From Sanyastnella coralliicola (GTDB lineage Bacteria > Bacteroidota > Bacteroidia > Flavobacteriales_D > Sanyastnellaceae): a DNA stretch of 64,000 nt. The notes under the pieces were generated by a model. The model ran no database searches and was not told the origin of the DNA. It saw only the letters and a list, made by a program, of their open reading frames with translations. Numbering within the stretch: the stretch's first letter is position 1; each line of letters starts with the position of its first letter. Both the position numbers and the translations under genes were made by a program. The stretch lies in contig NZ_CP132543.1 of assembly GCF_030845195.1 (NCBI RefSeq), positions 1,195,501 through 1,259,500 on the forward strand, read 5' to 3'. Shown here piece by piece: positions 52,666 to 61,061 of the stretch.

Positions 52666-53628
52666 ATGACACAACCAGAGGTTTCCATTATTGTACCTCT
52701 TTTAAATGAAGAAGAATCCCTGCGCGAGCTGCATGCCTGGATAAAGAAGGTAATGCTGGCGCAGGGATTATCTTATGAGGTAGTCTTCGTTGACGACGGA
52801 AGTACGGATGATTCATGGAAAGTCATTCAAGAACTTCGAAGTCAAGACGAACAGGGTGTGCGTGGAATTCGCTTCATGCGAAACTATGGAAAAAGCGCTG
52901 CCTTGAATGAAGGGTTCAAGATTGTGCGAGGCAAGGTGGTGATCACCATGGACGCTGATTTGCAAGACTCCCCGGATGAGATTCCTGAGCTGCGTTCTAT
53001 GATTATGGATGAAGGCTATGATTTGGTAAGTGGCTGGAAGAAAAAGCGTCACGATCCAATCTCCAAGACGATCCCAACCAAACTATATAACTGGGCTACG
53101 CGGAAGATGTCTGGTATCTACCTCCATGATTTTAACTGCGGACTCAAAGCATACCGCGCCAATGTGGTAAAGAACATTGAAGTCTATGGTGAAATGCACC
53201 GCTACATTCCGGTAATTGCTAAACGGAATGGCTTTGGGAACATAGGCGAGAAGGTGGTAGAACACCGTGCGCGTCAATTCGGTAAATCGAAGTTCGGATT
53301 GGAACGATTCATGAACGGATTCCTTGATCTACTTACGATTACATTCATTTCTCGCTTCGCGAAGAAACCGATGCACTTCTTCGGAAGCTTAGGAACCTTG
53401 ATGTTCGTCTTCGGTTTCATTCTATTCGTTTTCATTGGAGGTGAGAAGTTGTGGGCACTAGCCAATGACATTGAAGCCAAGAACATCACAGAGATTTCTG
53501 GTTTCTACATTGCCCTGATTGCAATGGTGATTGGAACACAGTTGTTCCTCGCTGGTTTCTTAGCAGAGTTGATTTCGCGCAATGCGCCGAATCGCAATGC
53601 CTACCTAATCGCCGATCGGATAGATTAA
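52666..53628 (+). CDS. GT2 family glycosyltransferase, membrane-bound (GtrB/DPM1-like)
   Basis: A 320-residue inverting glycosyltransferase of family GT2, similar to dolichyl/polyprenyl-phosphate sugar transferases. The GT-A nucleotide site is VSIIVPLLNEEES and VVFVDDGSTDDSW; the DxD is in ITMDADLQDSPDE. The acceptor region holds FNCGLKAYR. Two C-terminal transmembrane helices (about 235-255 and 275-300) anchor it in the inner membrane. It likely moves a sugar from a nucleotide donor to undecaprenyl phosphate. It follows the DUF4199 gene. Confidence 0.92.
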   Translation: MTQPEVSIIVPLLNEEESLRELHAWIKKVMLAQGLSYEVVFVDDGSTDDSWKVIQELRSQDEQGVRGIRFMRNYGKSAALNEGFKIVRGKVVITMDADLQDSPDEIPELRSMIMDEGYDLVSGWKKKRHDPISKTIPTKLYNWATRKMSGIYLHDFNCGLKAYRANVVKNIEVYGEMHRYIPVIAKRNGFGNIGEKVVEHRARQFGKSKFGLERFMNGFLDLLTITFISRFAKKPMHFFGSLGTLMFVFGFILFVFIGGEKLWALANDIEAKNITEISGFYIALIAMVIGTQLFLAGFLAELISRNAPNRNAYLIADRID

Positions 53629-53653
53629 GATTCCGCTGTTAGGCTGAAAGAAA

Positions 53654-54844
53654 TTACATCACAGCAGAGCCAATGAGCTCCTCTCCATCGTACCAAGCAA
53701 AGAACTGACCTGCTGCAATTCCGCGTTGAGCGTCATCAAAAACAACGCGTAAGTGATTCTCTTCCCAGAATAAGGTACAAGGCTGCAAAGGTTGACGGTA
53801 ACGAATGCGTCCTAGATAAGAACGTGATTCACCCAAGGTCATCTTTAGATCCTCTCGAATCCAATGAACTTCATGGTGAGGAATGTAGAGACCACGGCGA
53901 TATAGGCCAGGGTGATCATCACCTTGGCCAACGTAAACCACATTCTCTTTGACATCCGTTCCAATCACAAACAGAGGTTCAGCTTTACCACCAACGTGAA
54001 GGCCCTTACGTTGCCCTACAGTGAAGAAATGTGCACCAATATGTTCCCCCACAACTTCACCCATTGAAGGTTCAAGTTTGAAGGCTTGGTAATTGATGTC
54101 GCCTCCGGCGGAACGGCTTTCGCCTTCTTCAGTTAATACCAATTGCTGAAAAACTTCGTGTTCCGGAGTGATCTCAATGATTCTTCCTTTTTTCGATTTG
54201 AGTTGTTGCTGCAAGAAAACAGGCAACTTCACCTTCCCGATGAAGCAAAGTCCTTGTGAGTCTTTTTTATCTGCAGTGGGAAGTCCGATTTCGGTAGCGA
54301 TCTCGCGCACCTTAGGCTTCACCAAATGTCCGATAGGGAAGAGGGCTTTGGAAAGCTGTTCTTGCGTCAATTGACACAGGAAGTAACTCTGGTCCTTATT
54401 ATTGTCTGCCCCAGCGATCAACGAGTGAACTTCCTTTCCATCCACTACTTGAGTGGCTTTCTGACAGTAGTGTCCTGTGGCAACAAAGTCAGCTCCCAAT
54501 TTCATCGCAGCATCGAGGAAGATGTCGAATTTGATTTCGCGGTTACATAGTACATCGGGATTCGGCGTGCGACCAGCTTCGTACTCAGCAAACATATAGT
54601 CAACAATTCGCTCACGATACTCGTCTGAAAGGTCAAGCACCTGGAATGGAATCCCAAGGTGTTCGGCCACGAGCATAGCATCGTTCGAATCATCGATCCA
54701 TGGACACTCATTGTTGATAGTCACTGATTCATCATGCCAGTTACGCATGAACAGTCCAATCACTTCGTATCCTTCTTCTAGTAAAAGGTGTGCGGCGACG
54801 CTTGAATCAACGCCTCCTGATAAACCAACTACAACTCTTTTCAC
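53654..54844 (-). CDS. mnmA: tRNA 2-thiouridine(34) synthase MnmA
   Basis: A 396-residue tRNA sulfurtransferase that thiolates U34 of Lys, Glu and Gln tRNAs. The PP-loop SGGVDSSVA lies at about 9-17. The catalytic Cys is in VLCNREIKF (about 105) and the second in [13 protein letters not shown] and QSYFLCQL blocks are also typical. The start is GTG at 54844. A TAATTTTG promoter element lies 4 bp upstream of the start, so the message is probably leaderless. A degenerate 13-bp word (53719) is in its 3' half. Confidence 0.96.
   Translation of the reverse strand: MKRVVVGLSGGVDSSVAAHLLLEEGYEVIGLFMRNWHDESVTINNECPWIDDSNDAMLVAEHLGIPFQVLDLSDEYRERIVDYMFAEYEAGRTPNPDVLCNREIKFDIFLDAAMKLGADFVATGHYCQKATQVVDGKEVHSLIAGADNNKDQSYFLCQLTQEQLSKALFPIGHLVKPKVREIATEIGLPTADKKDSQGLCFIGKVKLPVFLQQQLKSKKGRIIEITPEHEVFQQLVLTEEGESRSAGGDINYQAFKLEPSMGEVVGEHIGAHFFTVGQRKGLHVGGKAEPLFVIGTDVKENVVYVGQGDDHPGLYRRGLYIPHHEVHWIREDLKMTLGESRSYLGRIRYRQPLQPCTLFWEENHLRVVFDDAQRGIAAGQFFAWYDGEELIGSAVM
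53719..53732 (-). repeat. Degenerate 13-bp word with one inserted base
   Basis: Minus-strand CGCTCAACGCGGAA, the A variant with an extra C, in mnmA. Confidence 0.3.
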
Positions 54845-54848
54845 AATG

Positions 54849-54856
54849 CAAAATTA
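54849..54856 (-). promoter_or_regulatory. Bacteroidota-type -7 element of mnmA
   Basis: Minus-strand TAATTTTG, CATT, then GTG start. Confidence 0.45.
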
Positions 54857-54978
54857 CCACAACTACACCGAAAAACGATGTGTAGGATGATTCTTACATC
54901 CGGGACAGATAGATGCCCTACAATGACGGAAAAGGTGTTGACCTAACTTGGGTAAGCCAATACCTTCACTTTAGAACA

Positions 54979-55374
54979 ATGAACTATGTCAATTCTGTAC
55001 TCTTGATCGACGACAATCCGAGCTGTAACTTCATTATGAGCGAGTTTATTAAACTAGCTGATGAGCGAATTGAAGTGCATGTATCCGAGTCCGTGCAAGA
55101 GGCGCTGGAGAAACTGAATGATCCATTGATTTGCTTCCCAGAAGTAATCTATGTTGATCTCAACATGCCCGTTCAAAACGGATTCGAATTTATTGAAGCC
55201 TTCGAACAACGCTTCATGATCACCCATCCGGGAAGTAAGCTCTTTATGTTGAGCAGTTCTTTAAGACCCGAGGATAAAGAGCGCGCACTCACATACCAAA
55301 GCGTGCAAGATTTCGTTAGTAAAAACGACATTGACACCTTTTTACAGAAAACTTTGCTTCGCGCTGTCGCCTAA
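54979..55374 (+). CDS. Single-domain response regulator
   Basis: A 131-residue receiver-only protein. The acidic pair is at residues 11-12 (LLIDDNPS), the phospho-acceptor is Asp60 (VIYVDLNMPVQNGFE), the conserved Ser/Thr is in FMLSSS and the Lys in DFVSKND. No output domain is present, so it must act by protein contact or as a phosphate relay. ATG 54979 is preferred over the open frame from 54913. It lies 120 bp upstream of the ECF sigma factor gene on the same strand; no terminator was seen between them, so a joint function is possible. Confidence 0.9.
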   Translation: MNYVNSVLLIDDNPSCNFIMSEFIKLADERIEVHVSESVQEALEKLNDPLICFPEVIYVDLNMPVQNGFEFIEAFEQRFMITHPGSKLFMLSSSLRPEDKERALTYQSVQDFVSKNDIDTFLQKTLLRAVA

Positions 55375-55494
55375 ACAGCTGTCTGTCAAAGACATACATA
55401 TTAGGTGTTTCTATTTTCTTAAAATTTCCTTATTTCGTTAGCCAGATAAGAGGCAACCGTTGTGGTTTGTCCTCGTCTAATCAACGTCTCGTTC

Positions 55495-56064
55495 ATGATA
55501 GATGATGAACTTCGGGAGCTAATCTTAGGATGTGTTCGTGGGAGCAGAAAGTCTCAGGAGGGCATCTATCGTAGATTGTACGGGACAATGATGGCCGTTT
55601 GTATGCGGTATACTAAGAACGTTGACCAGGCACATGATATTTTGCAGGAAGGCTTTCTTAAAGTATTCGCAAACATTGGAAAATACGGTTTCGAAGGCTC
55701 GTTTGAAGGCTGGGTGCGAAGAATTATGGTGAATACTGCCATTGATACTTTCCGAAAGAAGAGAACAGACTTCGTGTTACTTGGGGAAGATCAGTCGATT
55801 GAAGATTATACTGACGTCGCTGAAGATGATGATGAAGAAGCGGAATTTGAATTCACAGCTTCAGATGTGGTGGAAGCCATGCAGCAGTTGACCCCGGCGT
55901 ACCGTACCATCTTTAACCTTTACGTGTTTGAGAACCTTACACACGTGGAGATCGCAGAGCGACTTGGAATTAGTGTCGGAACCTCTAAATCCAACTATGC
56001 GAAAGCGAAAAGAAATTTGAAACGGATATTAACTAACGATTTCAGGAATCGCGATGACGGATAA
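55495..56064 (+). CDS. ECF-type RNA polymerase sigma factor
   Basis: A 189-residue sigma-70 family factor of the ECF type. Region 2 (about 20-90) includes YGTMMAVCMRYTKNVDQAHDILQEGFLKVF and FEGWVRRIMVNTAIDTFRKKR. An acidic linker (EDDDEEAEFEF) precedes region 4, with LTPAYRTIFNLYVFENLTHVEIAERLGISVGTSKSNYAKAK. It directs transcription of a regulon in response to envelope signals. ATG 55495 is preferred over a GTG 33 bp earlier. It overlaps the next gene by 11 bp, which puts that gene in the usual place of an anti-sigma factor. Confidence 0.93.
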   Translation: MIDDELRELILGCVRGSRKSQEGIYRRLYGTMMAVCMRYTKNVDQAHDILQEGFLKVFANIGKYGFEGSFEGWVRRIMVNTAIDTFRKKRTDFVLLGEDQSIEDYTDVAEDDDEEAEFEFTASDVVEAMQQLTPAYRTIFNLYVFENLTHVEIAERLGISVGTSKSNYAKAKRNLKRILTNDFRNRDDG

Positions 56065-57352
56065 GTTTGATGCCTTTGAGCATAGCATGAGGAACGTGCT
56101 CAAAGATTACGAAGTGCCTTTCAACGAGGCCAGTTGGGAAGAACTAAAAGGACAAATTCCAGGCGGATCAGCTTGGACCAATCCTTGGACGATTGCTGCG
56201 ATCTTTGCAGGTCTGTTAACCGTTGGCGCTACCTCTTGGTATTTCCTCAGCTCTGACAACGGTACGATGGCGCAAGCAGCGAATCCTACAGATCTCGTTA
56301 TCAATAAAGACACATACGAAGGTATCCGCTCAAAAACGGAACAATACCTACTAGCTGTTGCTGACAACAGCGGAGATATGATCTCATTCGAAGACGCAGT
56401 CCTCGCGTCTGAAGAAGCGGCGAATGCAAATGATAGCCGTGGCACGCAGCTCGCCGTGAACAATACGACTTCAAACACTACTCAACCAACATCTACTGAA
56501 GAGACCGAATCTTTAGTATCGGCAGACGTAATTGATACCGCTGAAGAGGAACTTGTTGGAATTCCTGCTGAAGGAGATAAGCCAGCAATTCCAATCTCTA
56601 TTAGTACGCGTAAAGGATGTGTTGGTACTACTGTTGAATTCAATATTTCGCTTGAAAGCGAAGACGGTAACTACCTATGGAACTTTGGTGATGGTAACTT
56701 CTCGAACCAACCAAATCCAACGCACACATATCTGAAGGCTGGTACCTACGACATTACATTGTCTGTAACTAGCAACGATGACGGTGTCATCCGCACAAAA
56801 ACGATGGATAACCTCATCGTTATTAACCCAACTCCTGAAGCAGACTTCGATTGGTCATTCGTTGACTCAACGTCTGGAACACCAACAGTTCGCTTCAACA
56901 ACCGCTCAGCTAGAGCGCAAGATTCAGAGTGGGTAATCGTTGATCAGATCTCTACGGATATCAATCCTACAGAAGCAATCAACAAGAAAGGAGTTCACGT
57001 AATTGAACTTGTAGTGAGCAACGAATTCGGTTGTTCAGATACAAAAGCACGTACAATCTCTGTTAATGCCGATTACGCATTGATGGCTCCTTCACAATTC
57101 TCTCCAGATGGAGATGGAGTTTTCGATAGCTTCATGCCTCGCGCCTTTATGGATGACGACATGAACTTCGATCTCAAAATCTACAGTGGTGATGAGGTTG
57201 TGTTCCATACAACAGACGCAGACAACCCATGGAAAGGTCAGCTTCCAGACGGATCTACTGCTCAGAAAGGCAAGGCCTACAGCTGGGTAGCGATCGTGAA
57301 AGACCTGAATGGTGAGAAATATTACAGTGGTACAATTACAATTACGCCTTAA
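56054..57352 (+). CDS. Membrane anti-sigma-like protein with PKD and CHU_C-type domains
   Basis: A 432-residue protein with an unusual plan. Residues 1-42 are cytoplasmic (MTDKFDAFEHSMRNVLKDY, FNEASWEELKGQ), like short anti-sigma segments in this phylum. One transmembrane helix spans about 44-64. A Ser/Thr/Asn-rich linker follows. A PKD domain begins near 190 (YLWNFGDGNF, HTYLKAGTYDITLSV) and a second Ig-like part follows. The last about 85 residues resemble the CHU_C / T9SS type B domain (APSQFSPDGDGVFDSFMP, FDLKIYSG, GKAYSWVAIVKDLNGEKYYSG). It has no signal peptide for release, so the type B-like end faces the periplasm or outside while the N-terminus could hold the sigma factor. It overlaps the sigma gene by 11 bp. 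Confidence 0.8.
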   Translation: MTDKFDAFEHSMRNVLKDYEVPFNEASWEELKGQIPGGSAWTNPWTIAAIFAGLLTVGATSWYFLSSDNGTMAQAANPTDLVINKDTYEGIRSKTEQYLLAVADNSGDMISFEDAVLASEEAANANDSRGTQLAVNNTTSNTTQPTSTEETESLVSADVIDTAEEELVGIPAEGDKPAIPISISTRKGCVGTTVEFNISLESEDGNYLWNFGDGNFSNQPNPTHTYLKAGTYDITLSVTSNDDGVIRTKTMDNLIVINPTPEADFDWSFVDSTSGTPTVRFNNRSARAQDSEWVIVDQISTDINPTEAINKKGVHVIELVVSNEFGCSDTKARTISVNADYALMAPSQFSPDGDGVFDSFMPRAFMDDDMNFDLKIYSGDEVVFHTTDADNPWKGQLPDGSTAQKGKAYSWVAIVKDLNGEKYYSGTITITP

Positions 57353-57380
57353 CCAAAATTGTAAATAATCATGTTGAGAG

Positions 57381-57412
57381 AAGGCTTTAACCTAGCGGTT
57401 AGAGCCTTTTTT
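57381..57412 (+). terminator. Rho-independent terminator of the sigma/anti-sigma unit
   Basis: AAGGCTTTAACC pairs with GGTTAGAGCCTT (one T-G wobble) around a TAGC loop, then TTTT. It lies 28 bp past the stop at 57352. Confidence 0.85.
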
Positions 57413-57414
57413 CG

Positions 57415-57422
57415 TAGTTTTG
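57415..57422 (+). promoter_or_regulatory. Bacteroidota-type -7 element
   Basis: TAGTTTTG just after the terminator and 24 bp before the ATG at 57447. A further near match (TAACCTTTG with one extra base) lies directly before that ATG. Confidence 0.4.
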
Positions 57423-57446
57423 CACAATTGTTAATAACCTTTGCCA

Positions 57447-60400
57447 ATGCCCTTGGGATTCCTCGTATTTAGGAAGCATTTCCGATACGCTGCGATCAGG
57501 CTGCTATGGATTTGTCTTGTGCTGTTGCCTTCCACCATGTGGGCGACCATAGACCCCATACCCAGTACTGACTGTGTCTCATGTAACGGCTCGGCAACCG
57601 TTTCTACCAACTTCGCAGGAGAAGTAACCTACGAATGGTACAATGCACTGGGTGTTCTCCTAGGGCTCGACCAAAACAATTTTGGAAACTCTTCAGTCTT
57701 CAATCTTTGTCCTGGAGTATATCAAGTGCAATACACGAATGGCACTGACTCCGCCATAGAATGGTTCTCCATTGCTGTACCTGGAGCAGATGCTGGTCAA
57801 CCAGACGCGGTTTCTTACTGCTCAGAAACTGGAAACTACGACTTGTTCGCGGCATTGCTTGGAACACCGCAAGCAGGAGGGGATTGGTTCGATCCACTAG
57901 GACAACCGCACTCAGGAACCTTTGATTCAGCAAATGATATTCCTGGGTTCTACCAGTATGTCATCAATGCAGGAGCATGCACCGTTACCTCGGGTATCGA
58001 CATTACGTTGATTCAGAATGCAAATGCAGGTTTGTCAGCAACCTATCTGATTTGTGAGACCTACGACGAATTCTTCCTCACAGAGGTGCTCGCTGGAGCT
58101 CCTGATCTTGGGGGCACGTGGTTTGACAGTAACCAGAATGCCTTCGACGGATTTTATGACCCAGATGTTGATGTGACAGGCCTATTCACCTATATGATCG
58201 ACACGGTGGCGGGATGTCCTCCAGTATTCTCGACACTCTTTGTGATTGAAAATGCGCTTCCTGATCCGGGTATTGACACAGAATTAGCTGTTTGCCCGAA
58301 TGCCACGCCATTTGATATGACTGACCAGTTGAATGGAACTCCTGACGCGGGAGGGGCATGGTATGATGAAAATAATGACCCCGTCGGACCCATTTATGAT
58401 CCGGCTGTGCTCGATGAGGGAGTCTACAACTACGTAGTGCAAGGTCTAACCCCTTGTCCGATTCAAGAGTCTTTCCTTACGGTAACGTATACACAGGGTA
58501 TTGATGCCGGAGAAGATGGGAACTTGGCTGTTTGTGTCAATAACGGAGTTGCTGACTTGTTCAACTCCATTGGAGGAACACCTACGGCAACTGGTAATTG
58601 GACAGACCCCTCAAATGCCCCTTCTGATGGAATGGTAGACCCAGCAACTGCATTAGAAGGAATCTATACGTACACCGTGAACGCCGTTGGATGTCAGCCA
58701 GAGAGTTCAACTGTTTCCTTCACAGTGGAACAACTCCCGATCGCAGGAACAGGGCAAACGATGTCTTTCTGTGAAAATGGAAGTCCAGTGGATCTCGACG
58801 GATTATTGTCAGCAGACGCTCAGGCAACAGGGGAGTGGACAATCGGAGGTCAGCCAGTGAATGGAAGCCTCGTTGTTGAAGGTGGACAAACCTACGAACC
58901 TCTATACACGGTAGCTGGTGTTCTTTGTCCTGACGATGCAGCGTCATTTGAAATTGTTGTGGATGAGTTGCCCAATGCTGGTCCTGACAATGACCTTTTC
59001 ACCTGTTCGAACGCATTAGCAGTTGACATTGCCGTTCTAATGTCTCCTGATCAAAGCTTCACTTCCGAGTGGATCGACCCCATGGGTAATCCGACCAATA
59101 ACGTAGTTGACCCTGCGATTGATTTGCCAGGACAGTACACGCTGATTTCTTACAGTGAAAACTCGTGTCCTGACGACCAGGCTATTTTGAATGTGACGAT
59201 ATCTGATCCTGCATTTGAGAATGGCTTCGACACCTTCGAAGACTGTACCATCGGTCAGCAGTATGATTTGAATGACGTTCTTCCAGAGAATATTCCGGAT
59301 AATGGTGCTTGGAGTCAAGACGGACAAAACGTGCCTCAGCTTGTAGATGGAAATGAATTAAGCTCAGGAGTATACCTCTACACAGTTGACAATCCTCAAG
59401 GCTGCGAACCTTCTGTATTTACCTTTGATCTTGTCTTGGTTGAACCCCTAAATGCTGGTGAAGGAGCTGAAATTGCAATTTGCTCTACATCTCCGGAATT
59501 TACCCTAGACGATCAGCTTCAAAATGATGTTGATTTAGGGTACTGGGAGTACAATGGCGAAGGATTAGGAAGCACCATCATCGACCCGTCAAATTCTTCT
59601 GATGGAGTTTACACTTACGTAGTTCCTGGCATTGGTCCGTGTCCTGCAGATAGCGCTCAAATTGTCCTTGATATTCAAGAAGGCTTTGCTTTCACGGCAG
59701 GCCCAGATTTGACAGTATGTGAAGGTGACGACAACGTCTTCTTAGGAGCAGGCACTTGCGACAATTGCGAGTTTGATTGGACCAATGAAGATCTTTTGAA
59801 TGACGCTAGCGCGGAATCGCCATTATTCATTGTGCCGGAAGTACAAAGCACCGAGACATATCAGTTCTTTGTCAGTGTAGACAACGGTGTATGTGAGGTG
59901 CAAGACGAATTGATAGTGACGGTTCATCCTTCTCCAGAATTAAATCTTCTGGGTGATCAAATCCTTTGTGCTGGTGACGAGGGGACATGGAATGTTGCAG
60001 GGGCTAACTCTTATGAATGGACCTCCTTGAACAACCAAGTTCAGTCAACAGATGACACCTACACAGGGCTGCTTTACCTCAATGAGTCGATCATCGTCAC
60101 AGGTACATCGCTTGATGGGTGCGCAACAGAAGCTGTCTTGAATGTGATTGTAAACCCTTTACCAGAGCCGATCTTCGATTTGGAAGACCAGAATGGATGT
60201 GGTCCGGTAGTAGTGCAGTTGTATTTACCTGAAGCCGATGGCAATGACTACTGGTACGAAGTGGATGGAGTGATTTATGACGAAGAGGTGAACTCACTTG
60301 TTATGGTGAATGATGGGGAATATGATGTCACCTTATTCGCAGAATCGCAAGAAGGATGCCTGAATTCATTCACAAATGACAACGTGATCAATGTATATGG

Positions 60401-60941
60401 TTATCCAGAAAGTAGCTGGTACTTCGCCAACGATCAGCTGGGCATTTTATCAACTGAAGTTGAATTCGTGAACACCAGTATCGACGCAACTCAATTTGAG
60501 TGGCAATTTGATGCCTTGGGAACCTCGACAGAAGAGTCACCAATACTCAGCCTTCCTGCAATTGCAGATCAATCTTATGACATCTGCTTAGTAGCTGAAA
60601 ACCAATACGGTTGTCCTGATACGTTGTGTCGTGAGGTCTATCTTGGAGGCGAATTACTCGTATACGTTCCGAATGCCTTTACCCCTGATAACGACGGTAT
60701 TAATGAAGTGTTCCTGCCATCGGTTCTTGGTCATGATCCAAGTGAATTCGAGTTTAGCGTGTTTAACCGCTGGGGAGAGCTCATCTTCCGATCAGAGGAC
60801 GAACAGCAAGGATGGAATGGCTCTTTCAATAACGGGCAATACTACGTCCAAGACGGTGTGTACACTTGGGTGCTTTCAGTCAAAGATGCCTACACAGCAG
60901 AACTCAGGAAGTTCTCAGGTCACGTGACCATCATGCGTTAG
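57447..60941 (+). CDS. T9SS type B cargo with eight Cys-containing repeats
   Basis: A 1164-residue secreted protein. The start is ATG 57447; a TTG 6 bp upstream is in frame. A signal-like hydrophobic stretch ends near PSTMWATI (about 30-36). From about residue 115 come eight repeats of roughly 85 residues, each opening with a pattern like DAGxDxxLxVC and containing GGxWxDPxxxP and GxYTYxV motifs. The next 300 residues have PKD/Ig-like parts (SWYFANDQLGILSTEVEFVNTS). The C-terminus is the gliding-associated CHU_C domain (VYVPNAFTPDNDGINEVFLP, FNRWGELIF, DGVYTWVLSVKD). It is likely an adhesin or surface layer protein. One 13-bp word (59804) encodes A-S-A-E. Confidence 0.85.
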   Translation: MPLGFLVFRKHFRYAAIRLLWICLVLLPSTMWATIDPIPSTDCVSCNGSATVSTNFAGEVTYEWYNALGVLLGLDQNNFGNSSVFNLCPGVYQVQYTNGTDSAIEWFSIAVPGADAGQPDAVSYCSETGNYDLFAALLGTPQAGGDWFDPLGQPHSGTFDSANDIPGFYQYVINAGACTVTSGIDITLIQNANAGLSATYLICETYDEFFLTEVLAGAPDLGGTWFDSNQNAFDGFYDPDVDVTGLFTYMIDTVAGCPPVFSTLFVIENALPDPGIDTELAVCPNATPFDMTDQLNGTPDAGGAWYDENNDPVGPIYDPAVLDEGVYNYVVQGLTPCPIQESFLTVTYTQGIDAGEDGNLAVCVNNGVADLFNSIGGTPTATGNWTDPSNAPSDGMVDPATALEGIYTYTVNAVGCQPESSTVSFTVEQLPIAGTGQTMSFCENGSPVDLDGLLSADAQATGEWTIGGQPVNGSLVVEGGQTYEPLYTVAGVLCPDDAASFEIVVDELPNAGPDNDLFTCSNALAVDIAVLMSPDQSFTSEWIDPMGNPTNNVVDPAIDLPGQYTLISYSENSCPDDQAILNVTISDPAFENGFDTFEDCTIGQQYDLNDVLPENIPDNGAWSQDGQNVPQLVDGNELSSGVYLYTVDNPQGCEPSVFTFDLVLVEPLNAGEGAEIAICSTSPEFTLDDQLQNDVDLGYWEYNGEGLGSTIIDPSNSSDGVYTYVVPGIGPCPADSAQIVLDIQEGFAFTAGPDLTVCEGDDNVFLGAGTCDNCEFDWTNEDLLNDASAESPLFIVPEVQSTETYQFFVSVDNGVCEVQDELIVTVHPSPELNLLGDQILCAGDEGTWNVAGANSYEWTSLNNQVQSTDDTYTGLLYLNESIIVTGTSLDGCATEAVLNVIVNPLPEPIFDLEDQNGCGPVVVQLYLPEADGNDYWYEVDGVIYDEEVNSLVMVNDGEYDVTLFAESQEGCLNSFTNDNVINVYGYPESSWYFANDQLGILSTEVEFVNTSIDATQFEWQFDALGTSTEESPILSLPAIADQSYDICLVAENQYGCPDTLCREVYLGGELLVYVPNAFTPDNDGINEVFLPSVLGHDPSEFEFSVFNRWGELIFRSEDEQQGWNGSFNNGQYYVQDGVYTWVLSVKDAYTAELRKFSGHVTIMR
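59804..59816 (+). repeat. 13-bp dispersed word, G variant
   Basis: CGCTAGCGCGGAA, encoding A-S-A-E in the T9SS type B cargo gene. Confidence 0.8.
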
Positions 60942-61033
60942 AATTCCAATTCACACATTGAAATAGGGCGCTTTTCAACGCGAATTGTTGACGCTTCGTG
61001 CCCATTTGTGAACTTCTCCCCAAGGTCATTTCG

Positions 61034-61041
61034 TATTTTTG
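61034..61041 (+). promoter_or_regulatory. Bacteroidota-type -7 element
   Basis: TATTTTTG matches TAnnTTTG and ends 21 bp before the ATG at 61062. A TTTG lies at 61005-61008, about 25 bp upstream, slightly farther than ideal for a -33 box. Confidence 0.4.
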
Positions 61042-61061
61042 CGGCTGAACCCATGGAACCT

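Noticed and set aside
3991-59816. Chi- or KOPS-like orientation signal as the role of the 13-bp word
   Set aside because: Copies are split 9 to 7 between strands, so no strand bias is visible in this window; a larger sample would be needed to exclude it.
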